Positions 1 through 9,536 of a DNA stretch of 64,000 nt are shown piece by piece. The stretch's first letter is position 1. The number at the start of each line of letters is the position of its first letter. A program made the translations under genes and the position numbers. This stretch comes from Pseudomonas segetis (GTDB lineage: Bacteria; Pseudomonadota; Gammaproteobacteria; Pseudomonadales; Pseudomonadaceae): the NCBI RefSeq assembly GCF_900188155.1, contig NZ_FZOG01000008.1, positions 94,025 through 158,024 of the forward strand, in the 5' to 3' direction. The notes beneath the pieces were generated by a model, which was not told the origin of the DNA, ran no database searches, and worked only from the letters and a program-made list of their open reading frames with translations.

Positions 1-925
1 TGAAGCAGCACACCTGCCAATGCCGACCAAAGTAAAGGGTGTTGAGCAAAAGCCTCTGGCCGGTGCATCGTTCCTCAGTGCATTTACCGACGCCAAGGCA
101 CCATCGCCTCGTGACGAGCAATACTTCGAAGTCTTGTCCAACCGTTCGGTTTACTCCAAGGGCTGGAAAGCTGATGCGCAGCACACTCTGCCTTGGCGCC
201 AAGACCTTGCTCCAGGCAATTGGGACAAGGACAAGTGGGAGCTTTATAACCTCAACGAAGATTTCAGCGAAGCTAACGACTTAGCCGCGCAGATGCCTGA
301 AAAAGTAGAGGAAATGAAGAAGAAGTTTGACGAATTGGCAACCAAATACAACGTCTATCCATTGGACGACCGCGGCGCTGCCCGCCTGGCCGTGCCTAAG
401 CCTGGTGTGCCCGGCTCGGACCCTAAAGCCAAGCGGTACACCTACTATGCTGGGGCAACTCATTTGCCAGAAACCGCAGCACCACAGATGAAAAACCGCT
501 CCTGGACATTAACTGCAGGCATTAAAACCGAAGGTTCGAAAACAAGTGGTGTGGTCATGGCCTTCGGTGGTGTCGCGGCAGGTATTTCGATCTATCTCGA
601 TAAAGGTGTGCCGGTATTCCATTACAACTGGTTTGAAGAAAATCGCTACATAATCAAGGGCGACAAGCCACTGCCAGCAGGCGAATCCACACTCAAGGTC
701 GACTTTGTCTACGATGGGGGCGGTGCTGGCAAAGGCGGCATGGCAACCATCTCGGTTGATGGCAAGAAAGTCGCTGAAGGTCGTGTCGACAAAACCGTGG
801 CAGGCCGCTTTGGAATCGATACGTTCGGCATCGGTGAAGACAGCGCCCAGCCCGTAGTGAACACCTACAAGCCCCCATTCCCTTTCGAAGGTGAAATCGA
901 AAAAGTAGTAATCGATCTCAAATAA
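1..925 (+). CDS. Sulfatase (arylsulfatase-like), C-terminal part, cut by window edge
   Basis: The reading frame is already open at the first base (frame beginning at base 2), so the true start lies outside the window. The visible ~307 residues contain the late sulfatase pattern in which a short strand is followed by 'WELYNLNEDFSEANDLA', typical of the C-terminal subdomain of type I sulfatases, and then an extra beta-rich module of about 150 residues ending near 'FPFEGEIEKVVIDLK'. The catalytic Cys/Ser-x-Pro-x-Arg motif would be upstream and is not visible, so activity cannot be judged. It probably hydrolyses sulfate esters in the periplasm. The DUF1254 gene follows on the same strand after a gap of about 120 bases and may be co-transcribed. 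Confidence 0.8.
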   Translation, partial: EAAHLPMPTKVKGVEQKPLAGASFLSAFTDAKAPSPRDEQYFEVLSNRSVYSKGWKADAQHTLPWRQDLAPGNWDKDKWELYNLNEDFSEANDLAAQMPEKVEEMKKKFDELATKYNVYPLDDRGAARLAVPKPGVPGSDPKAKRYTYYAGATHLPETAAPQMKNRSWTLTAGIKTEGSKTSGVVMAFGGVAAGISIYLDKGVPVFHYNWFEENRYIIKGDKPLPAGESTLKVDFVYDGGGAGKGGMATISVDGKKVAEGRVDKTVAGRFGIDTFGIGEDSAQPVVNTYKPPFPFEGEIEKVVIDLK

Positions 926-1046
926 GGACGCCTCATCTACTTATCGCTGCGCCCAGCACATAGCCGTGCGGGGTGCAGCTGTGTCTTTTCTGAACCATTC
1001 AGGATGCGTTAAGTACAAGATCAATGAAGCACTACAGGAAGTTCAC

Positions 1047-2342
1047 ATGAAATGGACCATGTTTGCCGCCACCTTGTTTTCACTGGCGACTCCAGCCTTC
1101 GCCCAGATTCCGGACAAGGTTGCGCAAGACGCCTACATCTATGCCTACTCGATTGATGAGGCTTACAAGTTTTTCTATAAAACGGCGGTCAAGACCGATA
1201 CCCCCCTGAATCGCTTCCAGAACATCAGGCACCTGGCCGATGACACCTACACCGATCACCCGACCATCAACAACGACACCCTGCACCTCATGGGCTGGCT
1301 GGATGTGGCCTCTGAACCCGTGATTGTCAGCGTGCCGAACATGGACAAGGGCCGCTACTGGATCTTGCACACCATGGACATGGGTCACTACACAACATCA
1401 ATGATCGGCTCGCGCACCCGCGGCACCGAAGGCGGCAATTTCATGTTCGCCGCAACCGATTGGAAAGGTGAAGTACCTCCCAGTGTGGACGAGGTGGTAC
1501 GGGTTGACTCTAATCTGATCAAGCTCATGGGGCGGATCATGGCCACCGGGCCAAAGGATGAAAAGATAGCGCTCAACTATATGGATGACTGGAACGTGCG
1601 TACGCTTTCAGTCTACCTAGGCCTGCCAGGACCGAAGGAAAAACAGCGAACCTACCCCGACCCGGCAAAGACTGACTGGCTACAACGAGTCAACTTCGTG
1701 CTCTGCGACGGCAACATGGGCCAGGCTGATAAAATCTGGCTGGATCAGTTCACCTCTGTTGGCCTCAAGCCGTGCAAGGAAGACTTCACCCAGGATCAAC
1801 TCGCCGCTGCGCAAAAAGGCGAAGAACTGGGCATGAAGCACATCAAGACACTCGCGCCAAAAATGACCGACTCCACCCAGTTGCTGGGCACCCGTGAACA
1901 ACTTGGCGATGGCGCACGTGACCTGTTCGCCGAAGGCACTTACCTGGGCCAGTGGGGCCTGCCGCCAGAGGAAAGCACTTACCTCAAATCGGAAACAGGG
2001 AGCGACGGCAAGCCAATCAACGGCTCCAATGGCAAGGCGTACCGAATGCACTTCAAGGCTCCGGACGTTAGCCAGTTTTGGTCATACACCGTATATGGGT
2101 CCGACAACCGACTCATGGCCCATAACGAACTGAACCGTCATAGCCGTGGCGACCGCACCTTGAAAGCGGACGCTGACGGGATGTACACCATCGAGCTTGC
2201 TGCCAAAGGGGACGCTAACAACCCTAATTACCTGCCGATCCCGGAGAAGGACGCCTACATCATCTTGCGTATGTACGGCCCTAGCAAAGACGTGCAGAAA
2301 GGCAGTTATAAATTTCCGCCTCTGCAAGTGGTCAAGCCTTAG
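1047..2342 (+). CDS. Periplasmic DUF1254/DUF1214 protein
   Basis: This 431-residue protein begins with a clear signal peptide (MKWTMFAATLFSLATPAFA, cleavage before QIPDKVA). The ATG at 1047 was chosen over a longer frame from 966 because AGGAAG lies just upstream and because it places the signal peptide at the N-terminus. The N-terminal half matches DUF1254 (Tyr-rich 'AYIYAYSIDEAYKFFYKT', later 'GRYWILHTMDM') and the C-terminal half matches DUF1214 ('FWSYTVYGSDNRLM', 'YIILRMYGPSKD'). The biochemical function of the family is not established. Its position behind a sulfatase gene suggests a periplasmic role in handling the same substrate, which is inference. Confidence 0.85.
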   Translation: MKWTMFAATLFSLATPAFAQIPDKVAQDAYIYAYSIDEAYKFFYKTAVKTDTPLNRFQNIRHLADDTYTDHPTINNDTLHLMGWLDVASEPVIVSVPNMDKGRYWILHTMDMGHYTTSMIGSRTRGTEGGNFMFAATDWKGEVPPSVDEVVRVDSNLIKLMGRIMATGPKDEKIALNYMDDWNVRTLSVYLGLPGPKEKQRTYPDPAKTDWLQRVNFVLCDGNMGQADKIWLDQFTSVGLKPCKEDFTQDQLAAAQKGEELGMKHIKTLAPKMTDSTQLLGTREQLGDGARDLFAEGTYLGQWGLPPEESTYLKSETGSDGKPINGSNGKAYRMHFKAPDVSQFWSYTVYGSDNRLMAHNELNRHSRGDRTLKADADGMYTIELAAKGDANNPNYLPIPEKDAYIILRMYGPSKDVQKGSYKFPPLQVVKP

Positions 2343-2353
2343 CTGCCTCGCGG

Positions 2354-2384
2354 CCCGGTAGCTCAAACCTGCAGAGCTATCGGG
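2354..2384 (+). terminator. Hairpin after the DUF1254 gene
   Basis: An 11-bp inverted repeat (CCCGGTAGCTC / GAGCTATCGGG, one G-T wobble) lies 12 bases after the stop codon. There is no T-run behind it, so it is a weak intrinsic terminator at best. Confidence 0.35.
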
Positions 2385-2690
2385 CAATGTCACCAATGGA
2401 ATTCATTGCCCATAGCAAACGCGCTGATATGCCCCCTGCCAAACTGACCTCGCAGCCCCCATCTGCCTGACCACTCGATAAATCGCCATTGATGGGGTCG
2501 ATATCCCTCCCCTGCACTAGGTTGTTACGCGCGCCAGCACAGCCTAGCCACAGGTATATGGACCTATCTCATTGTTGCCATAGATGGGCTGTTTCAGGGG
2601 CCGGTATGCCAGGTATTTTATCAATACGGCAGGCTAGAGCGCCGTAGCCTTGTTCGACAGCCCACATTCTTGCACCACCAGACAACAGGC
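2385..2690. other. Intergenic stretch between convergent genes
   Basis: About 300 bases without any convincing reading frame, repeat or regulatory motif were seen here between the DUF1254 gene and the terminator of the leftward exporter operon. Confidence 0.6.
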
Positions 2691-2725
2691 AAAAAAAAAG
2701 CGGTAGCCAGTTGGGCTACCGCTTT
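2691..2725 (-). terminator. Intrinsic terminator of the DUF1302-DUF1329-YCF48-RND operon
   Basis: Read on the minus strand, an 8-10 bp stem (AGCGGTAGCC / GGCTACCGCT) is followed directly by a run of nine T. It sits 15 bases beyond the exporter stop codon. Confidence 0.9.
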
Positions 2726-2739
2726 GCTCAATAAACAGG

Positions 2740-5130
2740 TTAGTGTTTTTTGTGAGCAGTCGGCTTGATTAACCAAGCCGCCAGAGCAGGCAGAAGCAAG
2801 ATCGCCCCGAACATATTTACCAGGAACATAAACGCCAGCAGGATGCCCATGTCTGCCTGGAACTTCAGGGTTGAGAAGGCCCAGGTGGCAATCGACAAGG
2901 TCATGGTCACGGCGGTAAATACCGAAGCGGTACCACGCTGTTTAAGCGACTCAACAAAGGCCTCGCGCAGGTCCATGTTGCGCTCATGCATTTCGTGTTT
3001 GATCCGCTCGAACAAGTAGATGCCGTAGTCCACGCCCACACCAACGCCCAAGGCAACGACCGGCAAGGTATTGACCTTGACGCCAATCCCCAGGAAGGCC
3101 ATCAGCGCGTTGCACAGCACCGTTACCAATGCCAGTGGAATAATGACGCACAGGGTAATGCGCAGTGAGCGGAACATGATCAGGCAAAGAATGCTGACCG
3201 AGGCGAACAGTGCAATGTTCACCAGCTTGTCGCCGGCGTGCACCACTTCGTTGGTCGCAGCCATTACGCCGACGTTGCCCGAAGCCAGCTGGAACTCAAT
3301 GTCGTCGCTGTCGTATGCCGCCTTGAAGGCTTTGACCTTGTCCATCAATTTGCTGATGGTGTCGGCTTGGTGATCCTTGGTGTAGATGGACACCGGAATC
3401 GCGTTACAGGCCGAGTTCATATACTCGGTGCCGACCCGTGTAGCAAAGCCAACACCCTGGGCGATTTGCGGCGTCGACTCAGGCAGCACGCGCCACTTCA
3501 AGTCAGTCTCGGCATAAGCCTGGGTTACGTTGTTGACGAAACCGGACAGGCTGCGCACCGAGGACACACCGTCGTCCTGGCGCAAATAAAGCTCGAACTC
3601 GCTGATCGGGTCGAGCACTTCACGCTTGACGCAGGGCGTTTCATCACCCTGCGCCTTGACGATGATCTGCAATAGATCAACACCAATGGCGAACTCACTG
3701 GTGATCATGGCGACGTCCTGGTTGTAACGCGAATCAGGACGCAACTCAGGCACCCCGGCACCGAGATCACCAACATGCAGCTTGCGCGCTTCATTCAGGC
3801 CAAATACCAGCAAGCCGGCAGCAATCAATAACGCCACGGTTGCACCACGACGCGTCGCCAATACCCCAAGCTTTTCCCACAAACCTGCGCCCATGGTTTC
3901 CTTGCCGCGCAGGCGCTGGGCGTCATCAGCCGACAAGCGCATGAACGAAAGCAAAATCGGCAGCAGCATTTTGTTGGTGATGATCATCACCGAAACACCG
4001 AGGGTGGCGGTGATTGCCAGCTCGCGAACCATTTCGATATCGACGACCGCAATCACCACAAAACCCAAGGCGTTCGCCAGCAAGGCAACCGCGCCCGGGA
4101 TAAAGAGTTTCTGGAAGCAATTGCGCGATGCGGTGACACCGTCGGCACCATGCAGCGTTTCAAGCTTCCAGGCATTGGTCATCTGCACCGCATGGGAAAC
4201 CCCGATCGAGAAGATCAGGAAGGGCACCAGGATCGACATCGGGTCAAGCGTAAGCCCAACCAAGGGCAGCAAGCCCAGCAGCCAAACCACCGGGACCACC
4301 GCGCAAATCAACGCCCAACTGGTCAGCATCATTGAGCCGGAGTACCAGAACAGCAGCACCGCCGTGATCAGGAATGCAACGATGAAAAATACCATGACGC
4401 CAGAAGCGCCTTCGGCGATGTCACCAATCGACTTGGCAAAACCGATGATATGAATGCTGACATCGTCAGTCTGGTTTTCTTGGCGAATGGCCTCGAGCTT
4501 TTTGGCGACGGTTTGCAGATCGAGGCGCTTGCCCGTTTCCGGGTCGTTCTCCTGCAGGTTGGCCACCACCATTGCCGAAGACAGATCATTGGAGACAATC
4601 CGCCCAACCCAGTCGGACTTGAGTGTGCGCTCACGCACCTGGGCGATTTGCTCTGGCCGTCCCGCGTAATCGGACTCAACCAGATTACCGCCAGTAAAAC
4701 CGTCCTCGACAACCTCGGTATAACGCACGTTTGAGGTGAACAGCGAGGTGACTGAGCTGCGCTCAACGCCGTTGATGAAGAACACTTCATCCGAGACTTT
4801 GCGCAGGATGCTCATTGCCTCGGGCGTGAAGACTTCGCCCTTGTTGTTCTTCACCGCCACCAGAACTTTGTTCGCGCCACCGAAGTCCTTTTGATACTCC
4901 AGGAAGGTCTTCATGTATTCGTGGTGCAGCGGGATCATCTTGAAGAAGCCCGCCTCGATCTTCAGCTGGGTGGCGCTGTAGCCAAGACCAAGCGTGATCA
5001 AAACGAATAGCGCCAGCAACGGCTTGCGCTGGTGGAAAATCCAATAGGAAAGCTTGCCAACGATGCCGCGGGAAAAATCCTTGCGATTGAGTTCGTCGGC
5101 GCTCTTTACAGTCTCTTCATGCTTTTTCAC
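2740..5130 (-). CDS. MMPL/RND-family exporter
   Basis: The protein has 796 residues when started at the GTG at 5130. This start is preferred to an ATG at 5154 because AGGAG lies seven bases before the GTG and overlaps the stop codon of the upstream gene (AGGAGTAACTACGTG), a translational-coupling arrangement. The fold is the RND/MMPL type: one N-terminal membrane helix (~residues 37-53), a large periplasmic domain, a block of five or six helices (sterol-sensing-like region around residues 245-410), a second periplasmic domain and a final helix block with 'GVGVGVDYGIYLFERIKHE'. Such proteins export lipids or hydrophobic compounds by proton antiport without necessarily needing a TolC partner. 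Together with the DUF1302 barrel and DUF1329 protein in the same operon it likely moves a hydrophobic compound across the envelope; the substrate is unknown. Confidence 0.85.
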   Translation of the reverse strand: MKKHEETVKSADELNRKDFSRGIVGKLSYWIFHQRKPLLALFVLITLGLGYSATQLKIEAGFFKMIPLHHEYMKTFLEYQKDFGGANKVLVAVKNNKGEVFTPEAMSILRKVSDEVFFINGVERSSVTSLFTSNVRYTEVVEDGFTGGNLVESDYAGRPEQIAQVRERTLKSDWVGRIVSNDLSSAMVVANLQENDPETGKRLDLQTVAKKLEAIRQENQTDDVSIHIIGFAKSIGDIAEGASGVMVFFIVAFLITAVLLFWYSGSMMLTSWALICAVVPVVWLLGLLPLVGLTLDPMSILVPFLIFSIGVSHAVQMTNAWKLETLHGADGVTASRNCFQKLFIPGAVALLANALGFVVIAVVDIEMVRELAITATLGVSVMIITNKMLLPILLSFMRLSADDAQRLRGKETMGAGLWEKLGVLATRRGATVALLIAAGLLVFGLNEARKLHVGDLGAGVPELRPDSRYNQDVAMITSEFAIGVDLLQIIVKAQGDETPCVKREVLDPISEFELYLRQDDGVSSVRSLSGFVNNVTQAYAETDLKWRVLPESTPQIAQGVGFATRVGTEYMNSACNAIPVSIYTKDHQADTISKLMDKVKAFKAAYDSDDIEFQLASGNVGVMAATNEVVHAGDKLVNIALFASVSILCLIMFRSLRITLCVIIPLALVTVLCNALMAFLGIGVKVNTLPVVALGVGVGVDYGIYLFERIKHEMHERNMDLREAFVESLKQRGTASVFTAVTMTLSIATWAFSTLKFQADMGILLAFMFLVNMFGAILLLPALAAWLIKPTAHKKH

Positions 5131-5134
5131 GTAG

Positions 5135-6085
5135 TTACTCCTGGCGCCCGACATTGATGGTCATCACGCCACGGTCGCCAACCGCCACGACCTGACCCAC
5201 GTTTAACTGCAGGGCCTTGGCCAGGCTTGCCTGGGTCGCAGCAAGACGCTGGAACTGCTGGCCCTGATCATCGCTGGCCATAAGCAAACCGCTATTTCCG
5301 AACAGCACAATGCGCCCGGACTTGAGTTGCAGTCCGCCATTAAAGGCCATGGTGGTAGCCGTTTCAGTCTTGCTCCAGGTGACGCCCATATCCGACGATC
5401 GCCAGACGTTGCCACGCATACCGAACAGCAAGAGGTCGCCCGATGCGGTCTGCAACGCGCCGAAGTAACTGCCCTGGTAAGGACTTTCCAGACGCTGCCA
5501 TGTCATGCCCCGGTCAGCGGATATCGCCAGGGTTGCGCTTTCCCCAACCAGCAGCCAGCGACCATCCTGGAGGGCAATGACCTGTGAAATATGCCGATCG
5601 AAATCAGGATCGATAATGCTGACTCGTTGCCAGCTGGCACCTGCATCATCGGATACCAGGAAAAGCCCGAACGAGCCCCAGGTGACCATGCGTCCCTGGC
5701 CCATGGAGATGACGCCCAACAGCGCATCGCCATTGGTGTCGGCCTCAATCGACTTCCAGGATTGACCGCCATCCTCGGTGCGCAAGACAACCCCGCCGTG
5801 ACCTACGGCCACACCTACTTCCGGGCTGTCAAAGGCGACCCCGGTCAGGGTGCGGTTGCTCGGCGTGCGAATACTTTTCCAGGTCTTGGCGGAGTCGGCA
5901 GACAGCATGACCACGCCGCGCTCACCCACGGCTACAAGCTGCCTGCCGCTATCGACAATATTGAGCAGCAATACGCGACTGGGGTGGATCGGATAATCAA
6001 GCGGAGCTTTCTCAGCCCAACTCAAGCCGCTGACCAAGGCCAGACAGACCCCCGCCAGACATGACAAGTGGCGTAAAAACAACAT
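5135..6085 (-). CDS. YCF48/BNR-repeat periplasmic protein
   Basis: This 316-residue protein has a signal peptide (cleavage after GLSWA) and is built of repeated beta-propeller blades with the pattern 'D.G.SW..' (for example 'TEDGGQSWKSIE', 'SDDAGASWQRVS', 'SADRGMTWQRLE', 'SSDMGVTWSKTE'), as in the YCF48/Hcf136 photosystem II assembly factor family. In heterotrophs these proteins are found beside MMPL exporters and are thought to be periplasmic assembly or adaptor factors; the exact job is unknown. It is separated by 4 bases from the exporter and probably translationally coupled to it. Confidence 0.85.
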   Translation of the reverse strand: MLFLRHLSCLAGVCLALVSGLSWAEKAPLDYPIHPSRVLLLNIVDSGRQLVAVGERGVVMLSADSAKTWKSIRTPSNRTLTGVAFDSPEVGVAVGHGGVVLRTEDGGQSWKSIEADTNGDALLGVISMGQGRMVTWGSFGLFLVSDDAGASWQRVSIIDPDFDRHISQVIALQDGRWLLVGESATLAISADRGMTWQRLESPYQGSYFGALQTASGDLLLFGMRGNVWRSSDMGVTWSKTETATTMAFNGGLQLKSGRIVLFGNSGLLMASDDQGQQFQRLAATQASLAKALQLNVGQVVAVGDRGVMTINVGRQE

Positions 6086-6109
6086 AAAGGTAAACCTGTA
6101 TAGCTAACG

Positions 6110-6136
6110 CACAGGCTTCCATGAAGGAAGCCTGTG
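6110..6136 (-). promoter_or_regulatory. Hairpin inside the envelope operon
   Basis: A perfect 11-bp stem (CACAGGCTTCC / GGAAGCCTGTG) with a 5-base loop lies in the 76-base gap between the DUF1329 and YCF48 genes. No T-run follows, so it may be an mRNA stability or attenuation element that sets the barrel and lipoprotein-like genes apart from the exporter genes. Confidence 0.4.
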
Positions 6137-6161
6137 CTGTGCCGGAAAGACGTAGAAGCTG

Positions 6162-7517
6162 TTACTTGCCCAGGCGGCGCAGTGCGTCCGGCTGGAAGTC
6201 AACGTAACGACCCTTGATCCCGAATTTCCATGGTGTGGACTCTTCGTTAGCCAGGCCGGCCAAGTAGTAACCACCGTTGCTCAGGTCATGCCAGATGTTG
6301 GCGCGATACCAAGGCACTTGGGCATCGTAGAACTGGATCATCGGGTGAACGCCAACGCGCCACAGCGTGCCACGGGTGTCATATGCATCCGAAGCCACGA
6401 CGGTCCAGGAGTCCTCGTCGAGGTACATGGTCCGCTTGCCGTAGACGTGCTTGGCATCTTTACGCAAGGTGCCTTCAACCACCCATACGCGGTGCAGCTC
6501 GTAGCGCATGTAGTCAGGGTTTGGCGTGCTCGGTGTAAGGATGTCCTTGTACTTGACGTCCTTGGAACCGAGCTTGTAGTCGTTGTATGGGATGTACATT
6601 TCTTTCTTGCCGACCAGCTTCCAGTCAAAGCGATCAGGCGCGCCGTTGTAACCGTCGAAATCATCGGTTACCCGCAAGCCTTCTGTACCGTCGTTGACGT
6701 TATCGTAGGCAAGGTCGGGAGCGCGACGAACGCGGCGCTGGCCGGTGTTGTAGATCCACGCGTTGCGCACTTCCTTGACCTGGTCGATAGGCTCGTGCAC
6801 CAACTGCACCGTACCTGCCAGGGTCGCAGGCGAGAGAAAGCGTGCGGTGTAGTTAAGCAAGCGGTTGTCCGACTGCTTGTCCATGTTGGCGTCAAATACG
6901 CGATTCTCTTTAATGCGCAGGTTGTAGTAGTCACCACTGCCACGCACCGGGAAAGAGCTGTAGCTACGTTCAAGACCGCCACCCAGATAACGCACGGTGT
7001 GGTTCCAGATAGCCTCTAGACCATTCTTCGGGATCGGGAACGGCGTCGTCGAACCATTGAGGTTGACCAGGCCAAAGCCGTTAAGCTCAGCATTGACTGC
7101 TTCTTGCTTGACCTTGGCTGCCACATCAGCCGGTACCATGGCAGTACGGTGAGTGGTGTATACCGGCATTTTGAAACTTGGGTACTTGGCCAGCAACGCC
7201 TGCATGCCAGGGGTCACTTTGTCCTTGTACTGGGCCAGGTTGGCCGCAGTAATGGTAAATAGCGGTTTCTCGTCAGCGAAGGGATCAACATAACCCTGGC
7301 TAGCGCTCCAACCCGCAGGTGGCTGAGCCATACCGCCAGTATAGGCAGGAATGGAACCGTCGGCGTTACCCGCCATTTCGCCACCTAGCGGGGTCAGGTC
7401 AGCCCCGAGGCGCGCGGCCTCATCAGCAGTAATTTTAGCCTGGGCCGTACCGCTCAGCGCGAGCAGTACAGCAACAGTGAGCCCACCCATTCGAGCAGAA
7501 TTTATTTTATTTATCAT
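6162..7517 (-). CDS. DUF1329 outer-membrane lipoprotein-like protein
   Basis: The 451-residue protein carries a signal peptide (MINKINSARMGGLTVAVLLA, cleavage near GTAQA-KITADEA) and the full DUF1329 domain: 'LTPLGGEMAGNADGSIPAYTGG' is split here by position 44-65, followed by conserved blocks 'RRAPDLAYDNVNDGTEGL' and 'YGKRTMYLDEDSWTVVASD'. DUF1329 has structural similarity to LolB/LolA-type lipid-binding folds by family knowledge, so a lipid- or hydrophobe-binding role in the periplasm is plausible. It lies 27 bases downstream of the DUF1302 gene and forms an operon with it, as is commonly seen for this pair in Pseudomonas. Confidence 0.88.
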   Translation of the reverse strand: MINKINSARMGGLTVAVLLALSGTAQAKITADEAARLGADLTPLGGEMAGNADGSIPAYTGGMAQPPAGWSASQGYVDPFADEKPLFTITAANLAQYKDKVTPGMQALLAKYPSFKMPVYTTHRTAMVPADVAAKVKQEAVNAELNGFGLVNLNGSTTPFPIPKNGLEAIWNHTVRYLGGGLERSYSSFPVRGSGDYYNLRIKENRVFDANMDKQSDNRLLNYTARFLSPATLAGTVQLVHEPIDQVKEVRNAWIYNTGQRRVRRAPDLAYDNVNDGTEGLRVTDDFDGYNGAPDRFDWKLVGKKEMYIPYNDYKLGSKDVKYKDILTPSTPNPDYMRYELHRVWVVEGTLRKDAKHVYGKRTMYLDEDSWTVVASDAYDTRGTLWRVGVHPMIQFYDAQVPWYRANIWHDLSNGGYYLAGLANEESTPWKFGIKGRYVDFQPDALRRLGK

Positions 7518-7544
7518 TTACAGAACCTCTGGTTGTTCTATTTG

Positions 7545-9407
7545 TTAGAAGCTATAGCTGTAGCTCGCTGCATAGAAATCACGGTCGTGCAGCGGGTCGT
7601 ACTGAGCGCTGTTATCGAAGCTGACATAGCTCAAATCGATTTTTTGCTGCTTGTTGTAATCCAGGCTCAGGCCAATCGAGGTGGTGAGTCGGCCTTCGTT
7701 GAATTGGCCGTCCATCGACACGCCGTCCACGTCCTGGCCGAGGAAAACAAAGGGCGATGCCGTAATGCTGGTGCCAAATACGTTGTTGTAATCCAGCTGT
7801 CCGCGCAGGCGATAACCCCAGGCGAAATCGGTTACGTAACCATCGTTCTTGCAACCTTGAGGACTGCTGTTGACCAAACCTGCAACCGGGTTCGAGCAGG
7901 TGCTGCCACCAGCAGGAATAGATGGATCCGAGCCCAGGCCGTAGATAAAGCCACGGCCATAGCGACGATCACCCTCGCTTTGCGGCACGTTATTCCACTG
8001 GAAGCCGACCTCACCCACCACGGTCAGGTTTTGTGCGCCCAGCACGTTTGGATAGAGGTTGACACCGTTGATTTGGAACTGGGTCTTTTCATAACGATCC
8101 CAGCCTTCGGTCATCGATGCGCCCTCGAGTATTACGGTCTGCTGCAACTCCGCCAGAGGACCTACACCGCCAATGGCACCGTTAAGCAAGTCAGCACCAT
8201 TAAGCTGCACAGGCTGGTTTGGCGAGTAGCTCAGCTCGCTGCCGATAGACCAGCCACCAATTGCGGTGGTGAAGCTTGCGCCAAACAAACGAATATCTTC
8301 TGGATACTCCCAGGCAGGCCCGGGGGTCTGGCCCGTTGCACCAACCACCACTGATTGCGCACCATCAAACTGCTTTGGCGAACCTGGATTACCGTTACGC
8401 ACGCTCAAGTACGGAGTGCGCGAGTGGTAGTTCATGTAGTACAGGCCGACTTCGCCATCCAGGGCATCCACCGGAATACGGAAAGACAAGCCCCACTGGC
8501 CGCTGTCGCTCGGCTTGTCACCCTTGTACTGAGGTACATAACGGCCACTATTTACGCGGTCTGCAGAAGTACCAGCACCACCCAGCAAAGCACCCACATC
8601 GCAATCGCCAAATGACTGGCCGATGTTGCTTTCGGTCACCGACCAGTAATGGCCGCAGCCTTCAACCTCGGTGCTTTCATACTTGAGCTGGTAAAAGGCC
8701 TCCATCGAAATGCCTGCTGGCAAACCGATATTGAGGTAGCCCATCCAAACGGGGATCAGTGCTTCTTTAAGCTCGGTACCCGGGCGGCGAAGGGCTGGAA
8801 CGTCGAGCGGGTTGATCTGGTTGATGCCTTGGATATAAAGGCTCTCACCCCAGTTAACGACCTGACGACCCAGGCGGGCCTGAACCGGGGTGTCATCAAA
8901 ATAAAAGGTGTTGTAGACATAGGAGTCGAGCAGGTACAGGCCCTTGTATTTTTGCAGGTCGCTGTAGCCGTCATCGTCCAATGGCTTCTTTTGATAGCCG
9001 TTGGAGATGTTGCCGTAATTCACATCCTCATGATCAAGGGTGTAGTCGTACCAACCCTTAACACGGATAAAACCACCCAGGTCGCCATTGCGCATCGACA
9101 AGTCAGTCACGAACTTGCCAATGGTTGAGAAGCGATCACCCTTGTCGTAGTTGAGGTTGCCAGCGTCGACTGTGCCACTGGTACCACCGGACTTACCGAC
9201 AGAGGCACCGTTGAATGAGTTATACAGGGCGCTGTCCTGATCTTCGGCCCGCCACTGCGAACCAATAGTAAGCGTGGTGTTCCATTGCCCTTCCCAGCCG
9301 TTTTCAGTCTGGAAGGAAATGGCATTTGCAGAGCCAGCGCTGACACAGGCGACCGCAATGGATAGTGGTTTTAGCAAGGCACAGAAATTCGATTTATTGT
9401 TATGCAT
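7545..9407 (-). CDS. DUF1302 outer-membrane beta-barrel protein
   Basis: This 620-residue protein starts with a signal peptide (cleavage near AGSANA-ISFQTENG) and ends in alternating residues with a terminal phenylalanine ('YAASYSYSF'), the usual signal for Bam-dependent barrel insertion. Family signatures such as 'NWGESLYIQGINQINPLDVPA' fragments (positions ~190-210) identify DUF1302. It is the first gene of the leftward operon and probably provides the outer-membrane channel or receptor. A candidate AraC-family operator lies 102 bases upstream of its start. Confidence 0.88.
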   Translation of the reverse strand: MHNNKSNFCALLKPLSIAVACVSAGSANAISFQTENGWEGQWNTTLTIGSQWRAEDQDSALYNSFNGASVGKSGGTSGTVDAGNLNYDKGDRFSTIGKFVTDLSMRNGDLGGFIRVKGWYDYTLDHEDVNYGNISNGYQKKPLDDDGYSDLQKYKGLYLLDSYVYNTFYFDDTPVQARLGRQVVNWGESLYIQGINQINPLDVPALRRPGTELKEALIPVWMGYLNIGLPAGISMEAFYQLKYESTEVEGCGHYWSVTESNIGQSFGDCDVGALLGGAGTSADRVNSGRYVPQYKGDKPSDSGQWGLSFRIPVDALDGEVGLYYMNYHSRTPYLSVRNGNPGSPKQFDGAQSVVVGATGQTPGPAWEYPEDIRLFGASFTTAIGGWSIGSELSYSPNQPVQLNGADLLNGAIGGVGPLAELQQTVILEGASMTEGWDRYEKTQFQINGVNLYPNVLGAQNLTVVGEVGFQWNNVPQSEGDRRYGRGFIYGLGSDPSIPAGGSTCSNPVAGLVNSSPQGCKNDGYVTDFAWGYRLRGQLDYNNVFGTSITASPFVFLGQDVDGVSMDGQFNEGRLTTSIGLSLDYNKQQKIDLSYVSFDNSAQYDPLHDRDFYAASYSYSF

Positions 9408-9508
9408 TGGCGACCTCCGGGTGCGCTCTTGCCCTCGGCACTTACTGCGCGCCTAGGATGAGCATTTTTGTTGTGGTCGACATTATGCTTATCAGCCTGC
9501 TGAACCTT

Positions 9509-9536
9509 TTGTCTTTTAATGACACCTTTTTGCCAT
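9509..9536 (-). promoter_or_regulatory. Candidate AraC-family operator, site A (DUF1302 operon)
   Basis: On the minus strand two half-sites in direct repeat, ATGGCAA (9536-9530) and AAGACAA (9515-9509), are exactly 21 bp apart, the two-turn spacing usual for AraC-family activators. Related pairs occur before the zinc alcohol dehydrogenase and the small secreted peptide. The rest of the 415-base gap to the AraC gene (9408-9822) shows no further clear motif. Confidence 0.5.
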
